Positions 54,079-62,321 of a stretch of 64,000 nt of DNA are shown piece after piece. The translations under genes and the position numbers were made by a program. Under the pieces are notes generated by a model. The model saw only the letters and a program-made list of their open reading frames with translations, did no database searches and was not told the DNA's origin. The first letter of the stretch is position 1. Every line of letters starts with the position of its first letter. Source of the DNA: Streptomyces viridochromogenes (GTDB lineage Bacteria > Actinomycetota > Actinomycetes > Streptomycetales > Streptomycetaceae); contig NZ_LGUR01000204.1 of assembly GCF_001270495.1 (NCBI RefSeq), forward strand, positions 1 through 64,000, read 5' to 3'.

Positions 54079-54533
54079 TCCTTAGTGGTGAGGTCGGCAG
54101 CCCCCTCGCGGCGGATGCGTCACCGAGTCCCGTCAGTGACGCGCTTCAGAGGCCGCCGATCGGCCGGCGGCCCGGGCTGTCCCGAACCGCGTCGCTTCAC
54201 GGCTGCGCTCCGCGGCGGCGCTGCCACGGGGCGTGTGCGTAGCGGGACATTAGCGAAACCGGTTCGCTGAGCGGAAGGCTCCGTCCAGAATCCGGGCAGC
54301 GACGGGTACGGACCACGCCCGTTCGTCCTGGTATATACGGCACACGGAACGCCCTGGCAGGCGCGGAACCTTCTGACATGCGCGGAACGCCTGAGCGGCG
54401 CGGAGCGCTTGAGGGGCGCGGGGCTGTGTCGATATGCGGCTCCCCCGCGTGGGCGCGGCAAGCCCCCACCGGCCCGCGGCCAAACACGACAGGCACCCCA
54501 CCGCACACCCCGGCCAAGGCACAGCGCCCAGCG
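54079..54533. other. 455-bp intergenic region with a repeat and a palindrome
   Basis: Holds the IclR promoter region, the helicase 3' flank and interspersed repeat copy D (listed separately). AGCGAA-ACCGG-TTCGCT (54252-54268) is a perfect inverted repeat and a possible operator 174 bp from the IclR start. No coding region was recognised. Confidence 0.55.
54376..54500 (+). repeat. Interspersed intergenic repeat, copy D, with decayed extra heads
   Basis: GAGGGGCGCGGGGCTGTGTC, then GATATGCGGCTCCCCCGCGT and GGGCGCGGCAAGCC. Upstream are two shorter head-like copies (GCGCGGAACGCCTGAG and GCGCGGAGCGCTTGAG). It shares its core with copies A to C. Confidence 0.8.
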
Positions 54534-56327
54534 TCAGCGCATACGCGTGGCCCACTCCTGCACCTTGGCGATCCGCTGCCGCAACTGCCCCGCCGTCGCC
54601 TCCGCGCTCGGCGGCCCCCCGCACACCCGCCGCAGCTCGGTGTGAATGACCCCGTGCGGCTTGCCGCTCTGGTGGACGTACGCGCTGACCATGGTGTTGA
54701 GCTGCTTACGGAGCTCCATCATCTCCTTGTGCGAGACGACGGGCCGCCGTTCGGCGGGCAGCTCCAGCAGGTCGGCCTCGGCGTCCGGCTTCTTACGGCT
54801 GTGCGCGATCTGCCGTGCCTGCCGCTTCTGGAGGAGCAGCTGCACCTGGTCCGGCTCAAGCAGCCCCGGAATCCCGAGGTAGTCCTGCTCCTCCTCGCTC
54901 CCCGGGTGGGCCTGCATGCCGAACTCGGCGCCGTCGTAGAGCACCCGGTCGAAGACGGCCTCGGACTCCAGCGCCTCGAAGGAGAACTGCTCCTGCTCGC
55001 CGGTGTCCTCGTCCTGCTCCTTGTTCGCCTCCTCCATCTCCTTCTCGGATTCGGCGTACGGGTCCTCCTCGCCCTCCTTCTTCGGCTTGTCGAGGGCGTG
55101 GTCGCGCTCGACCTCCATCTCGTTGGCGAAGGTGAGGAGGTCGGGGACGGTCGGGAGGAAGACGGAGGCGGTCTCACCGCGCCGGCGTGAACGCACGAAA
55201 CGCCCGACGGCCTGCGCGAAGAAGAGCGGGGTGGAGATGGTGGTGGCGTACACGCCCACCGCCAGCCGAGGTACGTCGACGCCCTCGGACACCATCCGCA
55301 CCGCGACCATCCACCGGTCGTTGTTGCCGCTGAAGTCGTCGATCCGCTTGGACGCGCCGGCGTCGTCGGAGAGGACGAGGGTCGCCTTGTTGCCGGTGAT
55401 CTCGCGGATGAGTTTGGCGTAGGCGCGTGCGGAGTCCTGGTCGGAGGCGATGACGAGGGCGCCGGCGTCCGGGATGGCCTTCCTGACCTCGGTCAGCCGC
55501 TGGTCGGCGGCGCGCAGCACGCTGGGCATCCACTCACCGCGCGGGTCCAGGGCCGTACGCCAGGCCTGACTGATGGCGTCCTTGGTCATCGGCTCACCGA
55601 GCCGGGCGGCGATCTCGTCACCGGCCTTCGTCCGCCACCGCATGTTGCCGCTGTAGGAGAGGAAGATGACCGGCCGGACGACATGGTCGGCGAGCGCGTT
55701 GCCGTACCCGTAGGTGTAGTCGGCGGCGGACCGCCGGATCCCGTCGTTCCCCTCCTCGTACGTGACGAAGGGGATGGGGTTGGTGTCGGATCGGAAGGGC
55801 GTGCCGGTGAGCGCGAGGCGGCGCGTGGCGGGCTCGAACGCCTCAAGGCATGCCTCACCCCAGGACTTGGAGTCACCGGCGTGATGGATCTCGTCGAGGA
55901 TCACCAGGGTCTTGCGCTGCTCGACCCGGTTCCGGTGGAGCATGGGCCGCACGCCGACACCGGCGTATGTGACGGCGACGCCCTGGTAGTCCTTGCCGAG
56001 CGGGCCCGCGCTGTACTCGGGATCGAGCTTGATCCCTATCCGCGCGGCGGCCTCCGCCCACTGCTTCTTCAGATGCTCGGTCGGCGCGACCACGGTGACC
56101 TGCTGCACGACATGGTGGTGCAGCAGCCAGGACGCCAGGGTGAGGGCGAAGGTCGTCTTGCCGGCGCCGGGCGTGGCGACCGCGAGGAAGTCACGCGGCT
56201 GCTCCTGGATGTACTTCTCCATCGCCCCCTGCTGCCAGGCACGCAGTTTGCTGGCGGTGCCCCAGGGGGCGCGGCCGGGGAAGGCGGGGGATAGGTGGTG
56301 CGAGGAGGAGGCGGCGGTGGTAGTCAC
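54534..56327 (-). CDS. SF2 DEAD/DEAH-box helicase (stand-alone)
   Basis: 597 aa. Motif I is ATPGAGKTTFA, motif II is LVILDEIHHAG, motif III is LALTGTPFRSD, and motif VI is FAQAVGRFVRSRRRG. A Q-like LRAWQQGAMEKYI precedes them. After the RecA-like domains comes a highly acidic stretch (KKEGEEDPYAESEKEMEEAN...) and a C-terminal helical domain (RKQLNTMVSAYVHQSGKPHGVIHTELRR). It resembles XPB/type III-restriction-like translocases but no nuclease gene is adjacent. Widely conserved in actinobacteria; role in repair or defence is undecided. Confidence 0.87.
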   Translation of the reverse strand: MTTTAASSSHHLSPAFPGRAPWGTASKLRAWQQGAMEKYIQEQPRDFLAVATPGAGKTTFALTLASWLLHHHVVQQVTVVAPTEHLKKQWAEAAARIGIKLDPEYSAGPLGKDYQGVAVTYAGVGVRPMLHRNRVEQRKTLVILDEIHHAGDSKSWGEACLEAFEPATRRLALTGTPFRSDTNPIPFVTYEEGNDGIRRSAADYTYGYGNALADHVVRPVIFLSYSGNMRWRTKAGDEIAARLGEPMTKDAISQAWRTALDPRGEWMPSVLRAADQRLTEVRKAIPDAGALVIASDQDSARAYAKLIREITGNKATLVLSDDAGASKRIDDFSGNNDRWMVAVRMVSEGVDVPRLAVGVYATTISTPLFFAQAVGRFVRSRRRGETASVFLPTVPDLLTFANEMEVERDHALDKPKKEGEEDPYAESEKEMEEANKEQDEDTGEQEQFSFEALESEAVFDRVLYDGAEFGMQAHPGSEEEQDYLGIPGLLEPDQVQLLLQKRQARQIAHSRKKPDAEADLLELPAERRPVVSHKEMMELRKQLNTMVSAYVHQSGKPHGVIHTELRRVCGGPPSAEATAGQLRQRIAKVQEWATRMR

Positions 56328-56445
56328 GGTCTCCGTAAGGGGGGTCGCTCGGCTACGTATGACAACCGGGCCACCCTACCGGCGCCCCGGTTGGGTCAAC
56401 GCACGGACCGGGCCGGGTCGACCGTGGGTGGGATCGAGGTCACAC

Positions 56446-56814
56446 TCAGCGCGCGAAGCGCGGCAACTGGGCTGCGATCTTGGGCACGTCCAGCGCGCCC
56501 TGGCAGACGTCCAGCACGAACCGCTCGGCCTCGTCCACGTCGAAGTCCGAGTCCAGGGGGTGCCCATTCATGTGCAGAAAGACCCAGGTCGCGTACCAGG
56601 CGATGCGCTTGTTCCCGTCGACGAGGGCGTGGTTGCGGGCAAGGGACTCCATCAGCGCAGCGGCCTTCTGCCATACGTCCGGATAGGCGTCCTGCCCGAA
56701 GACACTCGACTGGGGACGCGCCAGCGCGGAATCCAGCAGCCCGTAGTCGCGCACCTCGTCCGCTCCGAGCCGCTGCGCCAGGTTCAGCAGCTCGGGCAGA
56801 GTGAGGTAGTGCAT
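56446..56814 (-). CDS. Doc-type Fic-domain toxin
   Basis: 122 aa. The active-site motif is H62-A-L-V-D-G-N-K-R (NHALVDGNKRIAW). Doc has HxFxDANKR; Lys replaces the Gly of AMPylating Fic proteins, which in Doc gives phosphorylation of EF-Tu. The N-terminal LPELLNLAQRLG and GLLDSALARPQSSVFG also fit Doc. The start overlaps the stop of the upstream RHH gene by 1 bp, the standard antitoxin-first order. Activity is inferred from the motif. Confidence 0.9.
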   Translation of the reverse strand: MHYLTLPELLNLAQRLGADEVRDYGLLDSALARPQSSVFGQDAYPDVWQKAAALMESLARNHALVDGNKRIAWYATWVFLHMNGHPLDSDFDVDEAERFVLDVCQGALDVPKIAAQLPRFAR

Positions 56815-57011
56815 CAGGCGAGCCTCCGGTTCAGCTCCGCGCTGGCCTTCAGGACGTGCTCGGCAGCCTCGTTGAACAGCCGTGAGTGCTCGTTTATGGC
56901 CGCGATCACCGCGTCGTGCGCGAAGGCCTGCATGCTGCGCCCTTCCGCCGCCGCGCGCTCACGCAGGGCGTCGAGCTCTTCGTCCGAGAATCGCAGGTTC
57001 AGTCCAGCCAT
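56814..57011 (-). CDS. Ribbon-helix-helix antitoxin paired with Doc
   Basis: 65 aa. An N-terminal beta strand and helices (GLNLRFSDEELDALRERAAAEGRSMQAFAHDAV) match ribbon-helix-helix DNA-binding antitoxins rather than Phd. The C-terminal helix (LFNEAAEHVLKASAELNRRL) would wrap and neutralise the toxin. It overlaps the toxin gene by one base and probably represses the pair. Confidence 0.85.
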   Translation of the reverse strand: MAGLNLRFSDEELDALRERAAAEGRSMQAFAHDAVIAAINEHSRLFNEAAEHVLKASAELNRRLA

Positions 57012-57043
57012 ACCTCGACGGTACTACGTGGTACCACTTGGCG

Positions 57044-58513
57044 TCACCGGGATTCGGTGCGCAACCGCGTAGTCACCCAGGCCCCCACCAGCGCCACCCC
57101 CGCCATCGGCAGGAACACCGCCGCGAACGCCGCCGGATGCGACCCGGCGCCGGACGCCCCCGTCGCCGCATGGCTCACCGCGCCGCCGCCCAGGGCCGCG
57201 AAGGCGGCGCCCCCGGCGGCCAGCAGCACGACGTTGGACAGGGCGTCGGAGATCTGGAGCGCGGCGGAGTTGGTGCCGGCCTCCGCGGGGGCGGAGAGAT
57301 GGAGCAGCAGCACGCTGGTGGAGGAGATGACCAGCCCCATCCCGAAGCAGCCGAACGCCCACGCCACGGCGACGGTCCAGGCGGGCACGGAGTCGATCAG
57401 CACACTCGGCGCGGCGGCGATGGAGGCGGCGACCAGCACCATCCCGAGCGTCATGAGCCGTTCCCGATACGGCTCCACCCGCGCCCGCGACTGCATCCAC
57501 GACCCCAGCGCCCAGGTCACGCCACCCGCCGCGAGCGAGAACCCGGCGAGCGTCGGCGACAGCCCCCGCTGGGTGACCAGCATCAGCGGCACGAAGGACT
57601 CGGCCGCGATGAACGACCCCGCCGCGACCCCGCGCAACAGCACCACGGACGGCAGTCCGCGCGCCGCCCGGTACGTACCGCGCGGGAGCAGCCCGAGCAC
57701 GGCCGGCACGAGGAGCGCGGCGCCGGCGACGCCGGGGACGAGGGAGAGCCACCGCAGGTCCTGGGCGGCGTACTGCAACAGCCCCGCGCCGAGGGAGATA
57801 CCGAGGGCGAGCCGGATACGGCGCCGGTCGAAGGAGGCACCGCGACCGGAATCGGCCGAGCCGTCGACCGGCCCTCCCGCCCGCCGGCGTATCTGCGGCA
57901 GCGCGAGCGCGAGCGGGAACACGACGAGCACCGGAATCCCGACGAACACCCAGCGCCAGCCCAGATGCTCGGTCACGGCCCCGGAGGCCAGCGGCCCCAC
58001 GATCGACGGCACGACCCAGCTCGCCGCGAACGCCGCCATGATCGCCGGCCGCAGCCGCTCCGGGTAGGCCCGCCCGACGACGACGTACAACGCGACGATC
58101 ACCAGCCCGCCCCCGAGCCCCTGCACGGCCCGCCCGAGGATGAACACCCACATGACCCCGGCGGTCCCGGCCAGCAGCAGACCGGCCCCGAAGGCGGCGA
58201 TCCCGGCCGTGAGCGCCCCGAGCGGTCCCCGCCGGTCCGACCACTGCCCCGCGAGCACCATCCCGAACAGGCTGGTGGTGAAGTACCCCGAGAACGCGAA
58301 GGCGTACAACGACACCCCGTCCAGCTCCCGCGCGGCCACCGGCATGGCCGTCCCGACGGCGGTCGCCTCGAAGGCGATGAGCAGCACGACCGAGACGATC
58401 CCGACACTGAGAGCCCGATACGCCCTGCTCAGCACGGTCTCCTCGCCCCCGGGCACCAGGGGGACGTCGGCTCTCTTCGCGACACCGGTGTCACGCGGCT
58501 CAAGGACAGTCAT
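57044..58513 (-). CDS. MFS transporter (DHA2-like drug exporter)
   Basis: 489 aa with about 14 predicted helices. The motif-A loop is GQWSDRRGPLGAL, and motif C-like VVPSIVGPLASGAVTEHLGWRWVF marks drug:proton antiporters. The N-terminal half has LGRAVQGLGGGLVIVALYVVV. ATG 58513 is chosen because the conserved helix begins soon after; GCTGGCGG is a weak ribosome-binding candidate. The substrate is unknown. It is divergent from tRNA-Cys. Confidence 0.88.
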   Translation of the reverse strand: MTVLEPRDTGVAKRADVPLVPGGEETVLSRAYRALSVGIVSVVLLIAFEATAVGTAMPVAARELDGVSLYAFAFSGYFTTSLFGMVLAGQWSDRRGPLGALTAGIAAFGAGLLLAGTAGVMWVFILGRAVQGLGGGLVIVALYVVVGRAYPERLRPAIMAAFAASWVVPSIVGPLASGAVTEHLGWRWVFVGIPVLVVFPLALALPQIRRRAGGPVDGSADSGRGASFDRRRIRLALGISLGAGLLQYAAQDLRWLSLVPGVAGAALLVPAVLGLLPRGTYRAARGLPSVVLLRGVAAGSFIAAESFVPLMLVTQRGLSPTLAGFSLAAGGVTWALGSWMQSRARVEPYRERLMTLGMVLVAASIAAAPSVLIDSVPAWTVAVAWAFGCFGMGLVISSTSVLLLHLSAPAEAGTNSAALQISDALSNVVLLAAGGAAFAALGGGAVSHAATGASGAGSHPAAFAAVFLPMAGVALVGAWVTTRLRTESR

Positions 58514-58690
58514 GGCCGCCAGCGTAAGGGCCACAACCAGCTTTGACCCCTGTCGGGAGACGGGCCCTGCACCGGGACCTTGGTCGTACGACCGCCGTGA
58601 TTCATGAACGTGGTGTGGCAGTCCCATTGCAGGGCGAGGGCTTCCCTTGTTCCCTTCCCGCACCCCCTCTACGGTCGAACCATCGATCAA

Positions 58691-58765
58691 GGCCGTGTGC
58701 CCGAGTGGTTCAGGGGCTCGCCTGCAAAGCGAGTTACGTGGGTTCGAATCCCGCCACGGCCTCCA
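58691..58765 (+). tRNA. tRNA-Cys (GCA anticodon)
   Basis: 75 bases including encoded CCA. Acceptor GGCCGTG pairs with CACGGCC and the discriminator base is U, the Cys identity element. The anticodon stem CTCGC/GCGAG encloses CTGCAAA (anticodon GCA). The T arm contains GGTTCGAATCC. Confidence 0.95.
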
Positions 58766-58798
58766 TCGCCTGACCGGCCACAACGCAGGAACGCGACA

Positions 58799-58826
58799 GG
58801 GCGGCACCCCCGACAGGGTGCCGCCC
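58799..58826 (+). terminator. Terminator hairpin of tRNA-Cys
   Basis: GGGCGGCACCC and GGGTGCCGCCC form a perfect 11-bp stem with a six-base loop, 34 bp after the tRNA CCA end. Confidence 0.85.
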
Positions 58827-58957
58827 GACGCGTGTCAGGCTTCACGTCATCTCCTCGAACGGCAGCACAACCCTCCCCACCCTCCAGATGTCCAGGACAT
58901 GACTGGCCGGCAAACCGCCGGTCGTCGTGCTTCCTGTCCCGACGAGGAGACCCACCC

Positions 58958-60220
58958 GTGCGCCAGCGCATCCGCCCCTCGCACATCCGTCACTCGGCGG
59001 CCCTCGTGGCCGCCGCCGCGCTCGCCGCGGCCGTTCCCGCGGTCGTCGCTCCGGCGGCGTACGCCGAGGAGGGTGAGCCCTCCCTGGTGATCTCGAACCT
59101 GCCGCGCACGTCTCCCCAGCCCGGCGAGGTGTACGACGAGTCCGTCGTCATCACCAACAAGGGCACCGCGGCGGCGGACGGAGTCACCTTCCGGGTCCGG
59201 CTCACCCGGGGACTCGACTTCCCCGAGACCGTGGAGGGCTGTACCTACTCGACCGTCGAGGACCAGGTCAGGCAGGCGCTCTGCGAGCTCGACACCGTGA
59301 TCGAACCCGGCGCCTCCGTCGAGACTCCCGTACGGTTCAAGGCCCGGCCCAACGCGCTGATGGAGGCCGTCGAGTACGGCACCTCGGCGACCGGCGCGGC
59401 CCCGGGCGAGGGGTTCACCGACAGCCACCGGCGGCTGACCCTGACCGCGGACAGCACTGCCGACCTCGTCGCCGTAGGGGAGGACACCGAGGCGCTCGCG
59501 GGCGACGGGCAGTCCGTCACGGTCAAGCTCCGCAACGACGGCCCCGGCTGGATCCAGAACCAGGAGAGCGACGACCAGACGGCGCTCATGGTGCAGATCC
59601 CGCCGGGCACCGTGGCCGCCGAAGTGCCCCGGGAATGCGCGCCCTTCGGGATCGACGGTCCGTCCGGGCCCGCCGGCACCCCGGGCAAGGCCAAGTACGT
59701 CTGCTGGCCCGCCGACCACACCCTCGACGTCGGCGAGTCGCTCTCCTTCACCTTCATGCTGGACATCAAGGACGACGCGAAGACGACCACGGGTGAGGTG
59801 AAGGCGACCTCCGTGTACGACATCCACCCGGCCTTCGACAAGAACCCCGCCAACGACAAGGCCCAGATCCGCATCGCCATACCGACCGACAACGAGCCCG
59901 GTCCGTCCACCTCCGGCGGCTCCTCCACCGGCGGCGGCTCGACGGACGGCGGCTCCACCACGGGCGGCGACGGCAACGACCCAGTAGGCCAGTCCACCGG
60001 CGGCACGGGCACCACCGGCAGCACGGGCGCCACCTCGTCCGGCGCCTCCACGGGCGCCTCGACCGGCGGTTCCGGCACCGGTTCCGTCAACGGCAACCTC
60101 GCGAGCACCGGCTCCGACGGCACCCCGCTCATCGCCGGGGCCGCAGCCACCGCGGCAGCCCTCGGCGGCGTCCTGTTCCTGGCCGCACGCCGCCGCCGCG
60201 CCACCGCCCAGTCCTCCTGA
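58958..60220 (+). CDS. Secreted LASTG-anchored surface protein with DUF11-like domains
   Basis: 420 aa from GTG 58958, which has GAGGAGA at eight bases. Signal peptide AALVAAAALAAAVPAVVAPAAYA. Two Ig-like, DUF11-type domains follow (SLVISNLPRTSPQPGEVYDESVVITNKGTAAADGVTFRV and ADLVAVGEDTEALAGDGQSVTVKLRNDGPG). A Gly/Ser/Thr-rich linker leads to LASTG, a hydrophobic helix and RRRR. Class E sortases should attach it to peptidoglycan. Likely structural or adhesive; no enzyme motif was seen. Confidence 0.88.
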   Translation: MRQRIRPSHIRHSAALVAAAALAAAVPAVVAPAAYAEEGEPSLVISNLPRTSPQPGEVYDESVVITNKGTAAADGVTFRVRLTRGLDFPETVEGCTYSTVEDQVRQALCELDTVIEPGASVETPVRFKARPNALMEAVEYGTSATGAAPGEGFTDSHRRLTLTADSTADLVAVGEDTEALAGDGQSVTVKLRNDGPGWIQNQESDDQTALMVQIPPGTVAAEVPRECAPFGIDGPSGPAGTPGKAKYVCWPADHTLDVGESLSFTFMLDIKDDAKTTTGEVKATSVYDIHPAFDKNPANDKAQIRIAIPTDNEPGPSTSGGSSTGGGSTDGGSTTGGDGNDPVGQSTGGTGTTGSTGATSSGASTGASTGGSGTGSVNGNLASTGSDGTPLIAGAAATAAALGGVLFLAARRRRATAQSS

Positions 60221-60230
60221 CGACACCTGC

Positions 60231-60283
60231 CCTGAGGCCGGTACCGGAAGTGCCAGCGGTACCCGGCCGCATCCGGCCTCAGG
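60231..60283. terminator. Nested terminator hairpin between convergent genes
   Basis: CCTGAGGCCGG pairs perfectly with CCGGCCTCAGG. Inside, GGCCGGTACCG can alternatively pair with CGGTACCCGGCC. It serves both convergent genes and overlaps the GNAT stop by five bases. Confidence 0.8.
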
Positions 60284-60779
60284 GATACCGCGTCGCCCTC
60301 GCGACGTGGGCCTGGAGGAGACGCGGCGAGTTCTCGAACCCGTGGCGGGCGTACGCCGGGATCGCCCGGGGCGTGGAGTGGACGGTGACCCGCTCCAGCC
60401 CCAGGTCCTTCGCCCTGGCCAGGGTCTCGGTGATCAGCCGACCACCCAGCCCCGCGTCACGCGCCTCCGGCACCACGTACACGCACTGGAGGTCACCGGA
60501 CGCCCGGTGCAGCGCGTACGGCGTCGGTACACGCTGCACCACCGCCAGCCACGCCATACCGATGATCCCGAGGTCACCACCGACGTCTCCGTCGACGAGG
60601 ACCATGCAGCGGTGCGACGCCGCGTTCTGCTCGGCCCACGTCACGAAGTGGCGTACGAAGGCGTCACGTTCGGCGCCCGCAGCTGCCGCGCCCTCGTTCT
60701 CCACGATCCACTGCCAGCGCAGTCCTGCGACGGCCGCCGACTCACCCGGATCCGCCGGGCGGACGATGACGTTGTCCAC
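60279..60779 (-). CDS. GNAT-family N-acetyltransferase
   Basis: 166 aa. The core strands and acetyl-CoA loop are LQCVYVVPEARDAGLGGRLITETLARAKDLGLERVTVHSTPRAIPAYARHGFE, with the R/Q-x-x-G-x-G/A equivalent at RDAGLGGRL. The acceptor is unknown. It lies 6 bp downstream of the SUKH-4 gene on the same strand and is probably cotranscribed. Confidence 0.9.
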   Translation of the reverse strand: MDNVIVRPADPGESAAVAGLRWQWIVENEGAAAAGAERDAFVRHFVTWAEQNAASHRCMVLVDGDVGGDLGIIGMAWLAVVQRVPTPYALHRASGDLQCVYVVPEARDAGLGGRLITETLARAKDLGLERVTVHSTPRAIPAYARHGFENSPRLLQAHVARATRYP

Positions 60780-60785
60780 GTCGGT

Positions 60786-62021
60786 TCACCACGCCCCGCC
60801 CGCCGATTCGAGGACCCCGCTCGCCTCGTCCTGGAACACCTCCGTCCAGTAGTGCCGGCCATCCCTGCCGGCGGCCCTGGTGCCGGTCGGGTCGACCGTC
60901 GACAGGACCTGAAGCATCGTCATGGCGAGTTGGTCGTAGGTGTCGGTCGTCAGCTCGTGGCCCGACTCCTCGTCGATCGCCTGCTCGCGGTGGAGCAGCC
61001 AGAGCGTGAAGGCCAGGGTCGAGATGTCCGTGTTGAGGGGGAACAGCCTCGCCTCGGGCTCGCTCCAGTTCAGGACCGCGCCCGTCTCACCGTCGACGAC
61101 CAGGCTGTTGTCCTCGACGAGATGGCCGAGGCGTATCAAGCGGCCGGCGTGGGCGGGTAGTTCGGCGCCCCGGTCCTCGTCGGCGTAGTACTCGGCCAGC
61201 GTCTGGAGCGGCACGTCCGTGTCCAGTGAGAACAGGAAGCCGTCCTCCGGCAGGCCCACCTCGCGCAGGAAGCGGCGGGTCGGCTCGTGCGTGAGGGTGC
61301 CGGGGAAGTCGACCTCCTCGAAGCGCACCACCTTGCCCTGCCCGAACTCCTGGTCCAGCAGGCGGAGCGGGAGGTCCAGGGCCAGGCCCGACGCCCCGGC
61401 CCGGCCCGCCACCAGGGCCAGGGGGCGGATCAGGGCGGCCATCTTCCAGAACGGCGCCGGCTCGCCGTCCGTGCCCTCCTCGAACACGGACAGCAGGTGC
61501 TGCGAGGCCTCCGCCACCGCCTTCGGGCCGTAACGGCCGACGTAGGATGCGAACTGGCCGCGCAGGCCCGCCAGTTCGTCCGTCGCCTCGGCGAACCGGA
61601 CCAGTGTCCGCAGCGACGGCGCGAGGACGCGGCGGTCCATCAGGTCGGGGCGGTCGTGCAGGAAGTACGTCGTGGAGATCTCGCCCGTCGCGCCGTCCAG
61701 CAGGACCGACTCCGTCTCCAGGCCACCGGGGCCCAGCAGTCCGCCTATCACCAGCTGATCCCGCAGCTCCGCCGCCAGACGGCCGTCCGGATCGCCCGTC
61801 GATTCCGCCACCGTCCGCAGGACCTCTCGGCCCTCTGGGCCGGCCCGGCCCGCCCGGTCCTCCCGGCACAGCTCGGCGAAGCTCAACACACCGCTGTCGC
61901 CCGGCAGTCCGGGTCCCGTCAGCCAGCGCCGCGTCGCCGCGTGCGTGACATACGGATCCAGCTCGGCCTCGGCCAGGATGATCGCCGTATCACCGGCGTG
62001 AGTCGTGATCGTCGTGCTCAT
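60786..62021 (-). CDS. Tandem SUKH-4 immunity-type protein
   Basis: 411 aa with two SUKH-4-like halves. The first is LSFAELCRED...LVIGGLLGPGGLETESVLLDGATGEISTTYFL. The second is GFLFSLDTDVPLQTLAEYYADED...LIRLGHLVEDNSLVVDGETGAVLNWSEPEARLFPLNTDISTLAFTLWLL, the clearest match. SUKH proteins neutralise contact-delivered toxins in several systems, but no polymorphic toxin gene is seen here. Cytoplasmic, acidic. It may equally have a housekeeping role in Streptomyces. Confidence 0.8.
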   Translation of the reverse strand: MSTTITTHAGDTAIILAEAELDPYVTHAATRRWLTGPGLPGDSGVLSFAELCREDRAGRAGPEGREVLRTVAESTGDPDGRLAAELRDQLVIGGLLGPGGLETESVLLDGATGEISTTYFLHDRPDLMDRRVLAPSLRTLVRFAEATDELAGLRGQFASYVGRYGPKAVAEASQHLLSVFEEGTDGEPAPFWKMAALIRPLALVAGRAGASGLALDLPLRLLDQEFGQGKVVRFEEVDFPGTLTHEPTRRFLREVGLPEDGFLFSLDTDVPLQTLAEYYADEDRGAELPAHAGRLIRLGHLVEDNSLVVDGETGAVLNWSEPEARLFPLNTDISTLAFTLWLLHREQAIDEESGHELTTDTYDQLAMTMLQVLSTVDPTGTRAAGRDGRHYWTEVFQDEASGVLESAGGAW

Positions 62022-62321
62022 GGCTCCCCCGCATGCGCTTGCTCACCGCCCCGGGCAGGACACGGCCGACCGGCCGACACGCTGAGCCCGGCCGCCGTCC
62101 CCACTGCCCAGAACACTACGCGCCACCACTGACAACGCCCCCGCGTCAGCACAACCGCCGAAAACGCGCCCGGCTCGGCACGACCACTGACAGCGCTTCA
62201 CCTCAGTAGACGCTCAACCCACCCTCGCACGTTCCCTTTGCGCCGAAGTCGCCACGCCGAGTTCACCGACCCGTGCGTCAGAACGGTCGGCAGGACCTCC
62301 GGCAAGACAGCCGGAGTGGGC
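62022..62321. other. 300-bp intergenic region
   Basis: Lies upstream of the SUKH-4 gene and downstream of the molybdopterin enzyme gene. Apart from the small hairpin at 62297-62316 I see repeated CACTGACA-type words (ACCACTGACAACGC, ACCACTGACAGCGC) but no coding region or clear promoter. Confidence 0.5.
62297..62316 (-). terminator. Short terminator-like hairpin
   Basis: CTCCGGC pairs with GCCGGAG around AAGACA, immediately after the molybdopterin enzyme stop codon. Confidence 0.5.

Noticed and set aside
54376..54500. Insertion sequence remnant
   Set aside because: There is no transposase frame or terminal inverted repeat. The same block recurs intergenically elsewhere, so it is treated as a small interspersed repeat.
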